Shown here: positions 28,681-37,188 of the stretch, one piece after another
Numbering within the stretch: the first letter of the stretch is position 1
Layout: each line of letters opens with the position of its first letter
Origin: Acidimicrobiia bacterium
GTDB taxonomy: Bacteria; Actinomycetota; Acidimicrobiia; IMCC26256; JAGNEX01
Assembly: GCA_020637365.1 (NCBI GenBank)
Contig: JACJWE010000001.1
Span: forward strand, 1,632,905-1,696,904
DNA length: 64,000 nucleotides
Direction: 5' to 3'
Notes under the pieces: generated by a model
Told to the model about the DNA's origin: nothing
The model's input: the letters and a program-made list of their open reading frames with translations, nothing else
Databases searched by the model: none
Program-made: the position numbers and the translations under genes

Positions 28681-28788
28681 CTCCTGGTTCCGCGGGCAAG
28701 CGGCGATAACAGGCACTGCCACTACAATGCATAGTGACCTGCCCCGAGAGCGCGACTCTCTGCCTCAAAACTTGGCGTCGCAATCGGC

Positions 28789-28914
28789 ATGTTGCTCGTC
28801 GCCCTCGTGGCAGCCGTTGCGAAGCAGAACTCATGGGCTATTCCATTTGGCATCATGGCTCTCGCAGATTTGCTATGGATTGCCTACAGCCATAGGCGTG
28901 ACAGTTCGAGCTAG
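28789..28914 (+). CDS. Possible small membrane protein (41 aa)
   Basis: ATG 28789 to TAG 28914 encodes MLLVALVAAVAKQNSW, then AIPFGIMALADLLWIAYSH, two hydrophobic segments with a short loop and basic end. The open frame extends hydrophobically upstream, so the start may be earlier or the gene may be the tail of a broken one. No ribosome site stands out. Confidence 0.3.
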   Translation: MLLVALVAAVAKQNSWAIPFGIMALADLLWIAYSHRRDSSS

Positions 28915-28959
28915 CGGCAAGGGCTGAGAGCTGGCGAGAGTAGCCAGCCGCTATTCCCA

Positions 28960-29068
28960 CTGTGTCGGTCGCACAAGCTTCTCGGTCACAGCACCGTCTC
29001 GGCGAGTGCCGGGCGGGGCTGTACGCCACAGCTCGTGCATGAGGTGTGGCGTCGCCAACGACCGACAT
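28960..29068 (-). pseudogene. vapC remnant (N-terminus only)
   Basis: Ten bases below the antitoxin stop an ATG at 29068 starts MSVVGDATPHARAVAYSPAR, which fits a PIN opening (VVDAS-A--V---P), but similarity ends after about 25 residues and no later PIN block is found. It looks like the truncated toxin of the antitoxin at 29079-29300. Confidence 0.35.
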
Positions 29069-29078
29069 CGAACGCTGG

Positions 29079-29300
29079 CTAACTGTTGCCGCGACCGGCG
29101 TCGAGCTCATCAAGTATCGAAGACACCGACACACCCAAGTCCGGGAGAGCACCGAGCAACGCCGCATTGTCGGCCCGCCGAGTCACCTCGCTGAGTTCTC
29201 GTACCGCGACGGCACTGACCGAAGTCGCGTCGAGCGCAGCAAGCCGCTCCGAACGTTCAACGACGTCATCTGGGACGTTGCGCAAATGCAGTGTCTTCAT
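29079..29300 (-). CDS. FitA/VapB-type antitoxin, probably orphan
   Basis: A 73-aa protein, MKTLHLRNVPDDVVERSERL, the ribbon-helix-helix FitA-type opening (L-LRNVPD-V---L), with an acidic C-terminal toxin-binding tail (SILDELDAGRGNS). The toxin gene below it appears truncated, so this may be an orphan antitoxin. Confidence 0.7.
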   Translation of the reverse strand: MKTLHLRNVPDDVVERSERLAALDATSVSAVAVRELSEVTRRADNAALLGALPDLGVSVSSILDELDAGRGNS

Positions 29301-29456
29301 GTTCGAAACCTCACGGGTGTCGCAATCTGCAAGCAACTCCAGGAAGGCTGCGACCGCGCCGACACCGTGTTCAGGACAATTCGCACCGAACGCCAGCAGA
29401 GGCGGGTGTACACCCGGTCACCGGCGTCCCGAGTGACCCAAGTGGCAAAGCAGCGG

Positions 29457-30497
29457 TTAGGCGGCCCACTCTTTGAGTTGGCCGATGAGGCGGACCTGGT
29501 CCTCGGGTGAGCCGACAGGGGTCACGTTCAACACGGTCACGCCAGCTTCTTTGAAAGCCTGGACGCGCTCTTTGACGAAGCCTTCGGTGCCGACAAAGTT
29601 CATCTTCTCGAGCAGTTCACGGGGCACCGCAGCGGCCGCCTCGTTCTTCTTGCCGTCCAAGTACAGGTCCTGAATCTCGGCCGCGGCGTCTTCATAGCCG
29701 TAGCGCTGGATGAGCGAGTTATAGAAGTTCTTACCTCGTGCCCCCATGCCACCGACGTACAGGGCGACCATCGGACGGGCAAAGTCAAGTACCGCATCGA
29801 CGTTGTCACCAACGCACAGGGCGCCACCCGCCACGATGTCGAGCGGGCCAAGCGACTCGTCACGCTTGGCTTTGCCGGCTTCGAGCGAATCCCCGAAGGC
29901 CTTGCCCATCATCTCGGGCACGAACAAAATCGGCAGCCAGCCATCCGCGATTTCGGCGGTCATCTCGACGTTCTTCGGGCCGAGGGCCGCGATGTGGATG
30001 GGGATGGCGTTGCGGACCGGGTGCGTGATGATTTTGAGGGCTTTGCCCAGCCCGGTGCCCTGATCGGCTGGCAGCGGCATGGTGTAGTACTTGCCTTGGT
30101 GGTCGAGGGGAGCTTCCCGCTTCCAGACCGTCCGACAAATGTCGACAATCTCGCGGGTCCGGCCGAGCGGAGCGTCATAAGGAACGCCATGAAAACCTTC
30201 GATGACCTGAGGGCCCGACGCACCCAAGCCCAAGATGAAACGGCCGTCAGACACATCGTCCATACCGGCGGCGGTCATTGCGAGCAGGGTCGGGGTGCGT
30301 GTGTAGATCGGCAGAATTCCCGAGGCGATCTGGACGTTCTCCGTCTTGGCGGCTAGGTAGCCCATTGCGGAAACACCGTCGTTGCCGTAGGCCTCTGCGA
30401 CGTAGATGATGTCGAGCCCGGCCTTATCGAGCTCGACGACTTGGCGTGCGGCGTCGACAAAACGGCTGGCATACGGCAACGCGGTTGCGATCTTCAT
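29457..30497 (-). CDS. LLM class F420-dependent oxidoreductase
   Basis: A 346-aa luciferase-like monooxygenase family protein: MKIATALPYASRFVDAARQV, IIYVAEAYGNDGVSAMGYLA, GRFILGLGASGPQVIEGFHG, and PIHIAALGPKNVEMTAEIAD with GWLPILF. These blocks match the F420-binding actinobacterial subgroup (Rv3520c-like). ATG 30497 has a GGAGTAGAG ribosome site. It is divergent from the acyl-CoA dehydrogenase, sharing a 328-base region with a 23-base inverted repeat, so the two may be controlled together. The substrate is unknown. Confidence 0.9.
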   Translation of the reverse strand: MKIATALPYASRFVDAARQVVELDKAGLDIIYVAEAYGNDGVSAMGYLAAKTENVQIASGILPIYTRTPTLLAMTAAGMDDVSDGRFILGLGASGPQVIEGFHGVPYDAPLGRTREIVDICRTVWKREAPLDHQGKYYTMPLPADQGTGLGKALKIITHPVRNAIPIHIAALGPKNVEMTAEIADGWLPILFVPEMMGKAFGDSLEAGKAKRDESLGPLDIVAGGALCVGDNVDAVLDFARPMVALYVGGMGARGKNFYNSLIQRYGYEDAAAEIQDLYLDGKKNEAAAAVPRELLEKMNFVGTEGFVKERVQAFKEAGVTVLNVTPVGSPEDQVRLIGQLKEWAA

Positions 30498-30591
30498 CTC
30501 TACTCCTACGTCGAGCGTTCCCGAGCTCATATGCCGGGAGGTTGATGTTCCGGTCGGAGCGAACACGGCCGCAGTCCCACCGGAGATAGTT

Positions 30592-30614
30592 CGGTACCAT
30601 ACAGTATGGCACCG
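30592..30614. promoter_or_regulatory. 23-bp inverted repeat, probable operator
   Basis: CGGTACCATAC-A-GTATGGCACCG: 11-base arms around one central base with a single mismatch. It lies between the divergent LLM oxidoreductase (95 bases upstream of its start) and acyl-CoA dehydrogenase genes. The size and symmetry fit a TetR- or GntR-type operator. Confidence 0.6.
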
Positions 30615-30825
30615 GCGTATTCCCGCCGATCGCCTGTGGCCGTAGCCGGTTGAGTCGCTGCGTTGAACGCGAAGCCACGAGTGGGTCAGTGGGCGATGTC
30701 AACGGCGTTACCTGCACCACAGATGCGACACCGACAGACGTTTCGACCGCCGGCCTCGATACCCATTGCCCACCGGTCAGCCGGGCCGGACAACCACAAC
30801 CATTGCCACATCTGGGGAGCTTTCG

Positions 30826-32031
30826 ATGGACATCACCGACGAAGAACTTCTTGCCCGCACGCAAGCGCTGATCGACGAGGTCGACCCGACCACCGCCGAC
30901 CAGTAAACGTTCCGCGGCGCGCAATATGACCACGGTTTGGCGTGGGTGCACTTCCCCGAAGGTCGTGGCGGCCTTGGCCTGTCCCCCGGCCGTCAGCGAG
31001 TCGTCAACGAAGCGCTGCGCGAGGCGGGCGCCCCGTGGCACGACCTGCTGGTCAACCCGATCGGTATCGGTATGGGCGCACCGACCGTGCTGACCTATGG
31101 CACCGACGAGATGCACGACAAATACCTGAAGCGCATCTTCACAGGCGAAGACATTTGGTGTCAGCTGTTCAGTGAGCCGGGCCACGGCTCCGACGTTGCG
31201 GGCCTCGCTGGTCGCGGCGTGCGTGACGGCGATGAGTGGATCGTCAACGGCCAGAAGGTCTGGACGACGCTCGCGCATCTGTCGAACTTTGGGATGTTGT
31301 TGGTGCGCACCAACCCGGACGCGCCCAAACACAAGGGCATGACCTACTTCGTCGTCGACATGCACTCCCCCGGCGTCGAAGTCAAACCCCTCTACCAAAT
31401 CACCGGCGAAGCCGAATTCAACGAAGTGTTCTTCACCGACGTCGCCGTCCCCCACTCGAACATGCTCGGAGACGAAGGCGAAGGCTGGAAAGTCGCCCTC
31501 ACCACCCTCATGAACGAACGCGTCGCCCTCGGCGGCGGCACCATGCCCAAAGGCAAAGGCCCCATCAGCCGCCTCATCAACACCTGGCAACAACGCCAAG
31601 ACCGCCTCGACCCGATCGAACACGCCGTCTGGCAAGACACCGTCACCCAACTCTGGATCGAAGCCGAAGTACTCCGCCTGACGACCATCCGCGCCCGAGC
31701 CACCGCCAAAGCCGGCAACCCCGGCCCCGAAGGCTCCATCCGCAAACTCGCCTCCGCCGAACTCAACCAACGCATCTTCAACGCATGCGTCGACCTTGAC
31801 GGAACAGACGGCATGCTCCTCACCGAGGGCTACCCCATGACCCGCCCCGGAGAAGACGGCGAAACCCGCGTCATGCATTCCTCAGAATGGGAAATGCTCC
31901 GCGCACGCGCCAACACCATCGAAGGCGGCACCTCAGAAATCATGCGCAACATCCTCGGCGAACGCGTCCTCGGCCTCCCCGGCGAACCCCGCACCGACAA
32001 AACCCTCCCCTGGAGAGAAATCCCCAAATAG
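30826..32031 (+). CDS. Acyl-CoA dehydrogenase with in-frame TAA near the start
   Basis: Full-length family protein of about 401 aa apart from one stop. ATG 30826 gives MDITDEELLARTQALIDEVD, then TAA at 30904-30906, and the same frame goes straight on with TFRGAQYDHGLAWVHFPEGR. Later blocks: LFSEPGHGSDVAGL (FAD/substrate loop), DEWIVNGQKVWTT, and NTIEGGTSEIMRNILGERVL at the end. No shift in frame: a single substitution (for example AAA or GAA to TAA) explains the stop. A TTG at 30937 could allow a shortened product. The 3' part of this gene recurs at 33120-33323 and 36170-36503. Confidence 0.82.
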
Positions 32032-32124
32032 TTGATCCGCTCGCTTCGAAACGGAGGGCTACACTCGTTTCGTTCACTTCGTTCATCTACTCGGCCTGGG
32101 GGAGTCCTGAACACCCTGTCAGAA

Positions 32125-32512
32125 ATGGACATCGCCGACGCCGCAGCTCGAGCACTCCCCGACGGACGAGTGGTGGTGATACCGACGGACAAGCAAGACG
32201 AACCGGTCAGCCTTCCCGAATCGATCGTGAGCGTCCTCGCCGAAATACTCGACCATGCTCGTCGCGGCGAACATGTGCGAGTCATTGCCGACGACGAGGA
32301 GATCACCACTCAACAGGCGGCGGATCTTCTCAACGTGTCGCGCCCCTACTTGGTAGGACTGGTCGATCAGGGAAAATCCCGTCACGCAAAGTCGGTCCGC
32401 GCCGCGCCTGAAATTGGCCGACGTATTGCTCTACCGCGACGTTGATCGAGCCCGCCGCCTTGAGGCAGTCTCTACCCTCGCCGCTGAAGCTCAAGAACTT
32501 GGGATCTACTAG
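32125..32512 (+). CDS. Excisionase-type HTH antitoxin, frameshifted
   Basis: MDIADAAARALPDGRVVVI, then EITTQQAADLLNVSRPYLVG, a MerR/excisionase-type helix-turn-helix. Frame changes near 32370-32405 hide the rest, which reads PSRKVGPRR and KLADVLLYRDVDRARRLEA with a stop at 32510-32512. A small HTH antitoxin of this type directly before a PIN gene is a known actinobacterial pairing. The start could lie upstream in the same frame if CTG is used at 32108. Confidence 0.65.
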
Positions 32513-32517
32513 CTGGC

Positions 32518-33092
32518 ATGTCACGACCGGTGGCCGTGCTTGACGCCAACGTGCTCTACCCTGCCCGGCTTCGTGACCTGCTGATGCGACTCGCGATCGC
32601 TAGCCTCTACCGCGCCCGTTGGAGCGAAGAGATCCTCGACGAGTGCTTCACCAACATCCTCAAGCACCGTCCTGACCTTACCGAGCCCCAGCTGGCCCGA
32701 ACACGCCGCTTGGTGAGCGAAGCACTCCCCGACGCCTCAGTCACCGGCTACCAACACCGAATCAACGATTTTCAGCTCCTCGACCCTCACGATCGTCACA
32801 TCCTCGCGGCAGCGGTCACAGCGCGGGCCTCACTTGTGGTCACCAACAACCTTCGCGACTTCCCACCTGAACTCCCCGAGCACGGCATCAACGTCGTGTC
32901 CGCCGATCAGTTCATCACCCACCTCGCAACTGAAGACGTTGGCGTCGTTGCACGGGTCGTCGAAGCCCCAGCCCGCGGGCTTTCCAGCCCAAGAATGACC
33001 ACCATGAACTCCTTGACGGACTTGCCGCCATCGACCTCACCGAGTTCGTCGCCGTGATCCATCTGGCCATTTCCTCAACACGGGGACAGTGA
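32518..33092 (+). CDS. PIN domain toxin (PIN_3 type), frameshifted near the end
   Basis: MSRPVAVLDANVLYPARLRD carries the first Asp, EILDECFTNILKHRP the Glu, LLDPHDRHILAAAVTA the central Asp pair, and LVVTNNLRDFPPELPEHGI the last polar site. The C-terminal helices SPRMTTMNSL shift frame near 33013-33018 and continue DGLAAIDLTEFVAVIH to a TGA at 33090. It begins 5 bases after the HTH antitoxin. By family this is a ribonuclease toxin. Confidence 0.8.
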
Positions 33093-33119
33093 AGCAACGC
33101 CAAAGCGTCGACCATATGG

Positions 33120-33323
33120 GGCGTCGAAGGCCTCGCTCCCGGAGAAGACGGCGAACCCCGCACACTCCACTCATCAGAATGGGAAACGCTCCGCGCACGC
33201 GCCAACACCATCGAAGGCGGCACCTCAGAAATCATGCGCAACATCATCGGCGGACGCGTCCTCGGCCTCCCCGGCGAACCCCGCACCGACAAAACCCTCC
33301 CCTGGCGAGAAATCCCCAAATAG
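33120..33323 (+). pseudogene. Acyl-CoA dehydrogenase 3' fragment, copy 2
   Basis: 67 codons homologous to the end of the gene at 30826-32031: EDGEPRTLHSSEWETLRARA, NTIEGGTSEIMRNIIGGRVL, then the identical C-terminus and TAG stop. It is in frame and little changed, but has no 5' part. The last 90 bases match the parent almost base for base. Confidence 0.85.
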
Positions 33324-33434
33324 GCAGCTACGCGTATTGAGCGGCCCAGGAATCTCCCGAGGCTTGGCGTGGACCGGCATCCAGGCTCAAGGTCACAAGG
33401 AGCGCCTCAACGAGGCAAGTCAGCGAGTGAACGC

Positions 33435-34214
33435 TCACCCGACGAGGCCGAGGCGCTCAGCAGCAACCATCCCCTGAGTCCTGTTGCTGACACCCAAGCG
33501 GCTCCAAATAGCTCGTGTCCTTCGATGCAGTGTCCGCCGAGAGTAGCCAAGCTCCTCAGCAATCTCTGCGAAGCCGACCCCTGTCGCCAACGCACGCACG
33601 ATCGCAAGGTCCTCGTCATCTAGGACATTGGCTAAACCACGCTGCGCATGCGCCGCGACGCGTTCAGAAGCGTCCAAAAGAGCGTGCACCGCATTCTCCT
33701 CAACAAGGTTCGCGACCAAGTCCCATCGGACGACGCTGGGCGCAGCCGGGTCTAGGTCGAGCAGACCAATCGAGTCGCCCTGACTCGCCCGCCGAACTCG
33801 ATTCGGGGGGGGAACGGCGCGCCAACACGCCGCAGCTTGAACCTCAAGAAACTTCCCGAGCAGGACCAGGTCCACCTTCACATTGGGCGAAACAGCGAAG
33901 GCTTCAAGAATTGCCGCAGCGCCGCGGTACCGCACCGCCTGCTCGAGAACGAAACGCAGCGGGATCGTTTCAAGGTAGACCCCGATGATCCGATCATGAA
34001 GACCCTGATCACAAACGTCTGCCGCCTGTCCAGAGCGCACTCCGTACGCATACGCCCGGAGCGTTTCAGCCGCAAAAGAACGCACACGCGTCGCATACAA
34101 GTGCACGACCCGGGCGTCGAAATCTCGCCTTCGAGCGACGCTCGCGACTGCCGTTCCGGGAGCACCGCGTCGTAGCGATTCGGACTCCGATGCACCTGCG
34201 GGGAAATTTGGCAC
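33435..34214 (-). CDS. LuxR-type HTH regulator
   Basis: A 259-aa protein starting GTG at 34214. The C-terminal 65 residues form a LuxR/GerE-like helix-turn-helix: LATGVGFAEIAEELGYSRRT, LHRRTRAIWSRLGVSNRTQG. The N-terminal part (about 180 aa) is helical and matches no sensor domain I know. It is divergent from the secreted protein gene at 34285 with a 70-base gap, so it is a good candidate for control of that group. Confidence 0.72.
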   Translation of the reverse strand: MPNFPAGASESESLRRGAPGTAVASVARRRDFDARVVHLYATRVRSFAAETLRAYAYGVRSGQAADVCDQGLHDRIIGVYLETIPLRFVLEQAVRYRGAAAILEAFAVSPNVKVDLVLLGKFLEVQAAACWRAVPPPNRVRRASQGDSIGLLDLDPAAPSVVRWDLVANLVEENAVHALLDASERVAAHAQRGLANVLDDEDLAIVRALATGVGFAEIAEELGYSRRTLHRRTRAIWSRLGVSNRTQGMVAAERLGLVG

Positions 34215-34284
34215 ACATGTGACACTAAAGCACCCTTACGTTGATCCATGCACCAGACAACTCCTGGATCAAAGGACTTCCTGC

Positions 34285-34920
34285 ATGATCAGTGAAACTC
34301 CCGCCCTCACGACACCCACTCAGGTACTCACGCCCGGGGGTCCTCCCCGCAACCGAGCCCGCCTGCTCCGACTACGCGCGGCCCTACTCGCACTCGCCGT
34401 CTTCTTCTCCGCCACCGCCGTAGTGAGCACCGTTGACCACCAGGACGCCGCCGCACTCGACCTGTGCACAATTCTGAAGAACCAAGTTTGGGCGGCGCGC
34501 CACCAGTTAGCCAGACGCTGGATCGACCTCCGAATGAACTATCGCGACCTTCCGCTCACGGGACGCATGTCGGTTGAGGGGCACAGACAGCAATACAATC
34601 AGGCGCGCAACACCCTGAACAACGCTTTCTACCAATGGGTCAACGACTTTTGCGGCCCGCCGGGAGGCGGGTTTGGTCTTCCGAATGACCTTGCCACGTG
34701 GCAAAGGACGCCCGCGCCTTACCCTATGAGCAACGGGCGCTGGAATGGCCACCCAAGAACTACTCGAACGACCGGGTCAGTTGCCCCAACAAACAACCCC
34801 AACGCCTTCGCTTGGGTCGGCGCAGCCGCTGGGACTGCGGCGGTCGCTTTGTGGTGGGTCGGCAAGGGCGTGGCGCCGGCCTGCGGGCCAGCAGCGCCGA
34901 TCTGCGCGATCGTCTTATAG
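34285..34920 (+). CDS. Hypothetical secreted/membrane protein, possible effector
   Basis: I chose ATG 34285 (MISETPALTTPTQ) behind an AAAGGA site; a longer frame starts at 34219. A hydrophobic segment (RAALLALAVFFSATAVV) exports it. The mature part includes ARHQLARRWIDLRMNYRDLP and LTGRMSVEGHRQQYNQARN, close to the helical linker found before C-terminal toxin domains of polymorphic toxins, and ends in a hydrophobic stretch (GAAAGTAAVALWWVGKG). Two Cys flank the helical part. The DUF6869-like protein that follows may be its immunity partner; this is inference. Confidence 0.5.
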   Translation: MISETPALTTPTQVLTPGGPPRNRARLLRLRAALLALAVFFSATAVVSTVDHQDAAALDLCTILKNQVWAARHQLARRWIDLRMNYRDLPLTGRMSVEGHRQQYNQARNTLNNAFYQWVNDFCGPPGGGFGLPNDLATWQRTPAPYPMSNGRWNGHPRTTRTTGSVAPTNNPNAFAWVGAAAGTAAVALWWVGKGVAPACGPAAPICAIVL

Positions 34921-34949
34921 TCCGCGCTCAGCGGCTTTGGAGGTTTCCC

Positions 34950-35396
34950 GTGACCAACTCGTTTGAGGCACCTGCTCTAGCAGCCGCCTACATGGAGGGC
35001 CGAGCCAGAGCAGAAAGATTCGAGATCGGCGAGCTCGAAGCTCTGCGGACCGGCCGGATCGCAGAGCCCGACCCAGATTGGGCCGAAGCTTCACAGAATG
35101 CTTCGGACCTGGTCCAAACCAACGACCCGGTACTACTCCGTGATTTCATTCTGGAGTGTTGCCGCGACCGATCAGACGAGGATCTGGCCTACTTCGGTGC
35201 TGGCATTCCAGAGGAGATCGTCCATCGGGGCCGGGTCGGCGCGCTCAGGGCGCTCGTCGAGGCTGCGAGGTCGGACAGGTTTGTTCGGCGTTCGCTCGGC
35301 TTTGCATGGTTTTCGCCGACTACGAAAGATCCTGAAGCGCTCAAGTTGATCGCTGAGATCGAATCTCTCGCTATCCACGGTCAAACCGAAGAATGA
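34950..35396 (+). CDS. DUF6869-like protein, possible immunity protein
   Basis: GTG 34950 (MTNSFEAPALAAAYMEGRA) gives 148 aa. The block LLRDFILECCRDRSDEDLAY, FGAGIPEEIVHRGRVGALRA, and SDRFVRRSLGFAWF has the pattern of DUF6869 (W--I-------D--LA-IGAG-LE-L---HG------E-A---DPRFR--L-G-W). Members often sit beside toxin-like genes. Acidic, no signal, cytoplasmic. It overlaps the next start by 4 bases. Confidence 0.55.
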   Translation: MTNSFEAPALAAAYMEGRARAERFEIGELEALRTGRIAEPDPDWAEASQNASDLVQTNDPVLLRDFILECCRDRSDEDLAYFGAGIPEEIVHRGRVGALRALVEAARSDRFVRRSLGFAWFSPTTKDPEALKLIAEIESLAIHGQTEE

Positions 35397-36083
35397 ACAC
35401 TTTCAAACCGTACGGCCTCCCCCGGCGCGCTGCGCTCTGGGGAGCCGTCGCCCTAACGCTGCTTCTGACGTCCTGCTCATCGCGTGAATCGACCGCTGCT
35501 CCCGACAACTACGGGAGCGGCGGTCGCCACCACGACAGCGAAAAAACCCTGAGTTCCCGGTCGACTGCCGACCTCAGGTCGTCGAATGGCTGCGCGACCT
35601 CGAAGACGCCTACCAGGGGTCGACCTCACCACACTGACCTGGGGACAGTCCAAACAGATCGACGCCACCCTGGCTCCGAAATCCATGCACCAACGCGCCA
35701 CCCTGGCTGACACGACCGACCCCGTCGGTTCCTGCGTCTGGGAACCCGGCATCGACCAAGGCGGAATCCGAACCGCGCTCGTCGCCCTTGCCGAGTCGGA
35801 CGCACCCGGCGCCGTAGCCTTCCTCAAGTTCTCCTTCAACACAGGCGACGCCGTCCAAGCAGGCGTTGAATCCGACCAAGCGCCCCAAACTTGCGAACAA
35901 GCAACAACGACCGTTGTCACCATGATGGGTGACGCAGAAACGATCGACGACCTGCTCTTCGCCGACGCACTCTCGATACTGGCCACCGCCAACACCATCG
36001 GCGGACTCTGCACACCCGAAGAGGCAACCGCCTTCTCGAACCAGCACGAAGCCTTCTTCACTCCCACCGAAGCCAACCCCTAA
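35393..36083 (+). CDS. Hypothetical lipoprotein, frameshifted
   Basis: ATG 35393 sits in an ATGA overlap with the previous stop. Signal peptide with lipobox LLTSC. After a Ser/Thr-rich stretch the coding pattern passes through two frame changes (around 35500-35560 and 35610) to VDLTTLTWGQSKQIDATLAP, SCVWEPGIDQGGIRTALVAL and QAPQTCEQATTTVV, ending at 36083. Family not recognised. Confidence 0.55.
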
Positions 36084-36169
36084 CGATCGACCCCAACGAT
36101 CGACCAAAACCAGCACCGCTGACACGGAACCGAGAACTCCAAACGGCCACCGGGTCTGGACCGCGGTCG

Positions 36170-36503
36170 GAAAAACCGAAGTACTCCGTTTAACGACCGT
36201 CCGCGCCTGAGCCACCGCCAAAGCCGGCAACCCCGGCCCCGAAGGCTCCATCCGCAAACTCGCCTCAGCCGAACTCAACCAACGCATCTACAACGCGTGC
36301 GTCGACCTCGACGGAACAGACGCATGCTCCTCACAGAGGGCTACCCCATGACCCGCCCCGGCGAAGACGGCGAAACCCGCATACTGCACTCCTCAGACTG
36401 GGAAATGCTCCGCGCATGCGCCAACACCATCGAAGGCGGCACCCGAGAAATCATGCTCAACATCCTCGGCGAACGCGTCCTCAGCCTGCCCGCGACGAGC
36501 TAG
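36170..36503 (+). pseudogene. Acyl-CoA dehydrogenase 3' fragment, copy 3
   Basis: About 110 codons homologous to the last third of the 30826 gene, starting EVLRLTTVRA, then a TGA where the parent has CGA, KAGNPGPEGSIRKLASAELN, a one-base loss in GTDG, and NTIEGGTREIMLNILGERVL. It ends LSLPATS and TAG rather than the parental C-terminus. The TAG overlaps the stop of the convergent PIN gene. Confidence 0.85.
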
Positions 36504-36919
36504 ATGAATGGATTGAGGACCGATGCGCCACTGCTCTCCACATCGGCGAGGTTGCGGGTGACCAGCACCAGCCCATGCGTGAGCGCGGTCGCGGCCAGCA
36601 GAGCATCGATGACCGGGAGCGGATCTGGGATCCCCATCAACGACCATTGGTGCGCGACGTCAAGCGAAACCGGAAGGATGCGGTCAGCATAGGAAGCCTC
36701 CACAGCGATCAGCCACGATTCAAGGCGTGCCGCCGAGTCTGGATCTCGACTACGAACAAGTGCGGCTCCCCGACGCAATTCAGCAACTACCAGGACCGAT
36801 AGCCAAAGCTCGTCGCCCGACCGTTGGGCAAACCAGTCCCGAACGCCCGGGTTGCACTGCTGTGCTTTTCGCAGCTCCGACAGGATGTTCGTGTCGATCA
36901 ATAGCCGTTCACAGATCAA
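36500..36919 (-). CDS. FitB-like PIN domain toxin
   Basis: A 139-aa PIN protein: CERLLIDTNILSELRKAQQC (first Asp), SVLVVAELRRGAALVRSR (Glu), PLPVIDALLAATALTHGL (Asp), LVTRNLADVESSG (last site). The length, and the opening DTNILSELRK, fit FitB-type toxins. TTG 36919 is inferred as the start because it overlaps the antitoxin stop; the open frame extends further upstream without homology. Confidence 0.85.
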   Translation of the reverse strand: MICERLLIDTNILSELRKAQQCNPGVRDWFAQRSGDELWLSVLVVAELRRGAALVRSRDPDSAARLESWLIAVEASYADRILPVSLDVAHQWSLMGIPDPLPVIDALLAATALTHGLVLVTRNLADVESSGASVLNPFI

Positions 36920-37130
36920 CTTGCCGAGGAAGGTCGACTCGACGGGCGAAGTCCTCGTCTTCTCCGACGTTCGGAATGGCCGCAAGAAGCTGAGCTAGGT
37001 CTCCCGGACGCAGCGCGGCCCTGAGGATCTGCCGATGCTCCTCCTCAGCCGAATGCCCCCGAGATGCCGCACGCTGTTTCAGCAACTTGACCAGGTCATC
37101 GTCTAAGTCCCTGACAATGAGTTGCGCCAT
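36909..37130 (-). CDS. FitA-like antitoxin
   Basis: A 73-aa protein, MAQLIVRDLDDDLVKLLKQR, followed by AASRGHSAEEEHRQILRAAL, the FitA-type ribbon-helix-helix pattern. ATG 37130; GTG 37139 is an alternative. Overlaps the toxin start by about 11 bases. A 33-base near-palindrome lies 26 bases upstream. Confidence 0.85.
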   Translation of the reverse strand: MAQLIVRDLDDDLVKLLKQRAASRGHSAEEEHRQILRAALRPGDLAQLLAAIPNVGEDEDFARRVDLPRQVDL

Positions 37131-37155
37131 AGCGGCCACCGCCTCTGCGAAGAAC

Positions 37156-37188
37156 AGCTAAGTGCTATCGATGCTAGCACTGAGCTGT
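37156..37188. promoter_or_regulatory. 33-bp near-perfect palindrome, probable operator of the FitAB-like pair
   Basis: CAGCT-A-AGTGCTA-TCGATGC-TAGCACT-G-AGCTG: both the inner (7-base) and outer (5-base) arms are perfectly inverted. It lies directly upstream of the antitoxin start on the minus strand, where FitA-type complexes bind their own promoters. Confidence 0.65.

Noticed and set aside
30937..32031. Acyl-CoA dehydrogenase starting at TTG 30937
   Set aside because: The conserved N-terminal region continues upstream across the TAA in the same frame, so TTG 30937 is not the ancestral start.
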